Virus record (IMG/VR): IMGVR_UViG_3300018083_000067
Span: 1-39,137 of that record
Direction: 5' to 3' (one strand)
Source: a virus
DNA length: 39,137 bases
A model generated the notes under the pieces. It made no database searches, had not been told where the DNA came from, and worked only from the letters and a program-made list of their open reading frames with translations. The first letter of the stretch is position 1. Each line of letters starts with the position of its first letter. Both the position numbers and the translations under genes were made by a program. Shown here piece by piece: positions 36,991 to 39,137 of this stretch.

Positions 36991-37509
36991 TCAAAATGTC
37001 GTAGGAACAAACGCATAACTTTTATTCGACGTATCCACATGGTGAATATTTGTTGGATTGCTTGGGTCCAACTCGCCTTCTTTCTGGATAAACTTAGGTC
37101 TATGGTAATACTCATTAATCTGATCGGCAAACCCACGTGGAATCGTGTAGACTGCGCCATCGTTGAATGTGTACCACTTCACAGGGTCATCTGCATATTT
37201 CATATATGTCAGTTTTGCTGAATTACCGGGTGCGCGACGATTCATAAAACGGCCTGTTACCTTGACATTGTCATAGGCTTTCTGTGCTTCAATCTTGTTG
37301 CTTAATGCCTGTCCTTCAACTCTGACTGAAAGCAATTTCTCATTAGCTTTCTTCTCAATAGCATCCAATTCTCTTGGAACGCGAATTGATTCAGTGAGTT
37401 CTTGTTTCTTAGCTTGAAGCTCTTCAATCTCTAATTTTGTCTTCTGCAATTGAACCCTAACCAAATCCAATTCTTGATTTAGCACTTCAACTTCTGCTTC
37501 ATTCGTCAT
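36991..37509 (-). CDS. Coiled-coil virion-region protein, 172 aa
   Basis: N-terminal long coiled coil (VLNQELDLVRVQLQKTKLEI), then a folded C-terminal part (NSAKLTYMKYADDPVKWYTF; PRGFADQINEYYHRP). I chose the ATG at 37509, five bases after GAGG; another in-frame ATG 15 codons upstream follows no ribosome site. First gene after the head-operon terminator. Role unknown, possibly a head completion protein. Confidence 0.55.
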   Translation of the reverse strand: MTNEAEVEVLNQELDLVRVQLQKTKLEIEELQAKKQELTESIRVPRELDAIEKKANEKLLSVRVEGQALSNKIEAQKAYDNVKVTGRFMNRRAPGNSAKLTYMKYADDPVKWYTFNDGAVYTIPRGFADQINEYYHRPKFIQKEGELDPSNPTNIHHVDTSNKSYAFVPTTF

Positions 37510-37590
37510 TGGAACCTCTGATTTTGTTTCTATTTTTCTTTTTCTTTTTACCATATATCAAACTCAAATTTTAAATTGATAAAAATATGC

Positions 37591-37619
37591 AAAAAAAGGG
37601 AGGGGATTATTTTCCCCTC
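37591..37619 (-). terminator. Intrinsic terminator of the head operon
   Basis: On the minus strand GAGGGG and CCCCTC form a six-pair GC stem with an eight-base loop, followed after CC by seven T's. It lies nine bases after the stop of the 37628 gene and ends the portal-scaffold-capsid unit. Confidence 0.85.
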
Positions 37620-37627
37620 ACCAATTA

Positions 37628-38734
37628 TTAACTACTAAACGACTGTTCTACTGTCGTTGCTTCCCAATACCATGCTGAAACATCGCTACCGATGATCCCG
37701 CCTGTTGAAACTGAGTTTGTACCATCTCCAGCACCAATAAGCACACCGCGAGATCCTAAGTTTTGTCTTGCAAAACCTAAAATGTTCTGATTTGCGTAAG
37801 GTAATGGAGCAGGAACTATCCCAAAAGATGAAAAGTTGTTAATGTTTCCTTCGCCTTGTGGAATCATTACAGGTAAACTAAATGGATAATCAGCAGCCAA
37901 AGGCCACGCAAAAGCTGTAAATGCTGTAGAATCTACGGCAAGAGTTACAGTTTGTGTGCCTACAGCATTATTCACAGCAATAACTGTGAATTGCACTGGT
38001 AATCCATTTGATGTAGAATTAAGATCCTGCATTCCAAAAACGGTTGGAATGTCAAATCTAACAACATTTCCTATCTGGTAATTTTGTTGAACCAATGTAG
38101 TGACCACCATAGGGTTAGCTAAAGTGATTTTTGCAATTGCTCTATATTGTGGGTAATACAAAGAACAATCCATAACGGCAGCATTACCAACTTTATAAAC
38201 AGATCCGACGCTTGTTAAAGAATTGGTAGAGTCTAATAAAGTAGTAAATTGATTAGTGCCGTTAGTAGCCGTAACAGTCATGATCAATCCGCCTAATTCC
38301 GGAGCGGTTGTCATACTCACGATTCTTACATTGTCGCCAACTTGAAAACCGTGGTTTGTTCCTGTTACAAATACTGTTGGTTGACCAGGTGTGAAACTGG
38401 ACACTGCAATAGTTGGTCCTTTAGTACAAATTGAACTATCGTAAAGGCTAAAGCCATTGATAGTCATCGCACCATTTTCTAAAGGAGCAATCGTTCCCGC
38501 TACAGTACCATTCATTTTAATGATACCTGTGCCAGAAGCCATATAAGAAGGGAGAAAAAGTCCTTCCACGATCACATCCGATGTCAAAGATCCAGAAATT
38601 CCAAGAGCTGTTTGACCGGAAGCAGTCAAGTTCCACAATTGAAATTTGGAAATTTGATTCGGAATAGCTATATACTTTGGTGTAGATGCAACATTAACAA
38701 ATGTTCCATTTACAATTTGTGTTGATCCAGCCAT
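37628..38734 (-). CDS. Head decoration-like protein with two FCCH-like modules, 368 aa
   Basis: Directly follows the capsid gene. The first 100 residues form a beta-rich domain (IPNQISKFQLWNLTASGQTA). Two FCCH-like modules follow: TGTNHGFQVGDNVRIVSMTT (about 125-185) and AKITLANPMVVTTLVQQNYQ with IGNVVRFDIPTVFGMQDLN (about 200-280). The tail contains IGADVSAWYW-like Gly/Ser-rich sequence (GSRGVLIGAGDGTN). The FCCH fold recurs in phage virion proteins and may stack on capsids or tails. ATG at 38734, six bases after AGGAGG; a TTG two codons upstream is in frame. Decoration role inferred. Confidence 0.65.
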   Translation of the reverse strand: MAGSTQIVNGTFVNVASTPKYIAIPNQISKFQLWNLTASGQTALGISGSLTSDVIVEGLFLPSYMASGTGIIKMNGTVAGTIAPLENGAMTINGFSLYDSSICTKGPTIAVSSFTPGQPTVFVTGTNHGFQVGDNVRIVSMTTAPELGGLIMTVTATNGTNQFTTLLDSTNSLTSVGSVYKVGNAAVMDCSLYYPQYRAIAKITLANPMVVTTLVQQNYQIGNVVRFDIPTVFGMQDLNSTSNGLPVQFTVIAVNNAVGTQTVTLAVDSTAFTAFAWPLAADYPFSLPVMIPQGEGNINNFSSFGIVPAPLPYANQNILGFARQNLGSRGVLIGAGDGTNSVSTGGIIGSDVSAWYWEATTVEQSFSS

Positions 38735-38744
38735 ATTCAACCTC

Positions 38745-39137
38745 CTATATTGCTACGCCGAGCGTGCAACGTAAGTTGACGATCCAGCTTGTGTTAGTGA
38801 TGTTGAATACTTGAGCCATCTTCCAACCAGCCGTTTGATATAATCTCAAACGTGGAGAAGCGATTTCAGGCGGTGCATAGATGAATTGAGCGGAATAACC
38901 GTCCAAGTCCACCATGTCATATGATTCTTGGCCTGGGATAAAGATGTTATAAACATCCTGACCATTGGCAGAAGCATTTGGAGAAATCGATCCTAAAGAT
39001 GAAAGAAGGAATCGAATATTACGCATTACTCCCCATTCGCTCTGAAGCAAATTGGCTGTATTTGAGTACTGAGCAACGTTCTGGAAGCTCACCATTTGAT
39101 CTAAGTCAGCACTTAAATTAGTGTGAGTTAAACCAAA
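38745..39137 (-). CDS. Major capsid protein, N4-gp56 family, C-terminal part (starts outside the window)
   Basis: A 130-residue open frame with no start, entering from the right edge in phase. It contains FGLTHTNLSADLDQMVSF, QSEWGVMRNIRFLLSSLGS and VDLDGYSAQFIYAPPEI, the C-terminal pattern of N4-gp56-type capsid proteins (E/D-W-G-x-x-x-N-I-R-F). It is the natural continuation of 1-351 around a circular molecule. Its TAG at 38745 overlaps the ribosome site of the next gene. If the two ends are joined directly the protein has 247 residues, shorter than usual. Confidence 0.85.
   Translation of the reverse strand, partial: FGLTHTNLSADLDQMVSFQNVAQYSNTANLLQSEWGVMRNIRFLLSSLGSISPNASANGQDVYNIFIPGQESYDMVDLDGYSAQFIYAPPEIASPRLRLYQTAGWKMAQVFNITNTSWIVNLRCTLGVAI

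Noticed and set aside
1-39137. Integrase, transposase, insertion sequence or long inverted terminal repeats
   Set aside because: No tyrosine or serine recombinase motif, no transposase, and the two window ends share no terminal repeat; they are the two parts of one gene.

Overview
The window looks like an almost complete, AT-rich genome of a tailed double-stranded DNA bacteriophage with a short-tail (podovirus-like) set of virion genes. It carries an N4-gp56-type major capsid protein, a P22-like portal, a two-subunit terminase, a neck adaptor, a nozzle-like protein, internal virion proteins and several fibre-like proteins. The major capsid gene begins at base 351 on the minus strand, runs off the left edge in frame, and its C-terminal part is found at the right edge (38745-39137). 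The molecule is therefore circular or circularly permuted, and the window ends were cut inside this gene. Comparison with remembered family members suggests a few hundred bases of its middle are outside the window. The host cannot be named from the sequence; an outer-membrane-type small lipoprotein hints at a Gram-negative host.

Layout. (1) 1-4669, minus strand: portal, then five tiny basic proteins, a scaffold-like protein and the capsid gene, continuing at the right edge into a two-module head or decoration protein (37628-38734) and a clear terminator (37591-37619). (2) 4721-11096, minus strand: about two dozen short accessory genes (DUF551 twice, FmdB-type and YkgJ-like cysteine proteins, a MGCDIH-family protein, small membrane proteins, a J-domain protein) with one good tRNA-Leu and one odd tRNA-Phe-like element. 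(3) 11169-12879: large and small terminase. (4) 13025-13340: a small plus-strand cassette with its own promoter and terminator. (5) 13412-17617, minus strand: replication and recombination genes (zinc-ribbon protein, RusA-like resolvase, DnaB-type helicase, winged-helix initiator-like proteins). (6) 17618-18092: control region with large inverted repeats, an operator-like palindrome, repeated TGTTAC boxes and a Cro-like repressor gene. (7) 18093-19981, plus strand: early genes ending in a RecT-like annealing protein and a YqaJ-type exonuclease. (8) 19978-20752, minus strand: a lipoprotein and lysine-rich small proteins including DUF6496. (9) 21110-37509, minus strand: fibres, ejection-type proteins, nozzle, three tandem paralogous fibre-like proteins, neck adaptor and an accessory FCCH-module protein.

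How it fits together. The initiator-like proteins and DnaB helicase would start replication using host polymerase (no polymerase gene is visible). The annealing protein, exonuclease and resolvase would make and resolve concatemers, which the terminase packages through the portal into the capsid built on the scaffold. Small plus-strand cassettes sit at 1245, 13025, 20791, 25979 and 30370, each wedged between minus-strand blocks, and look like independently expressed morons. I saw no integrase, no full-length CI-type repressor, no recognisable endolysin, no reverse transcriptase, no CRISPR array and no insertion sequence. No gene-free stretch exceeds about 300 bases; the longest gaps (4630-4837, 16864-17025, 17618-17761, 12880-13024) hold the regulatory elements listed.
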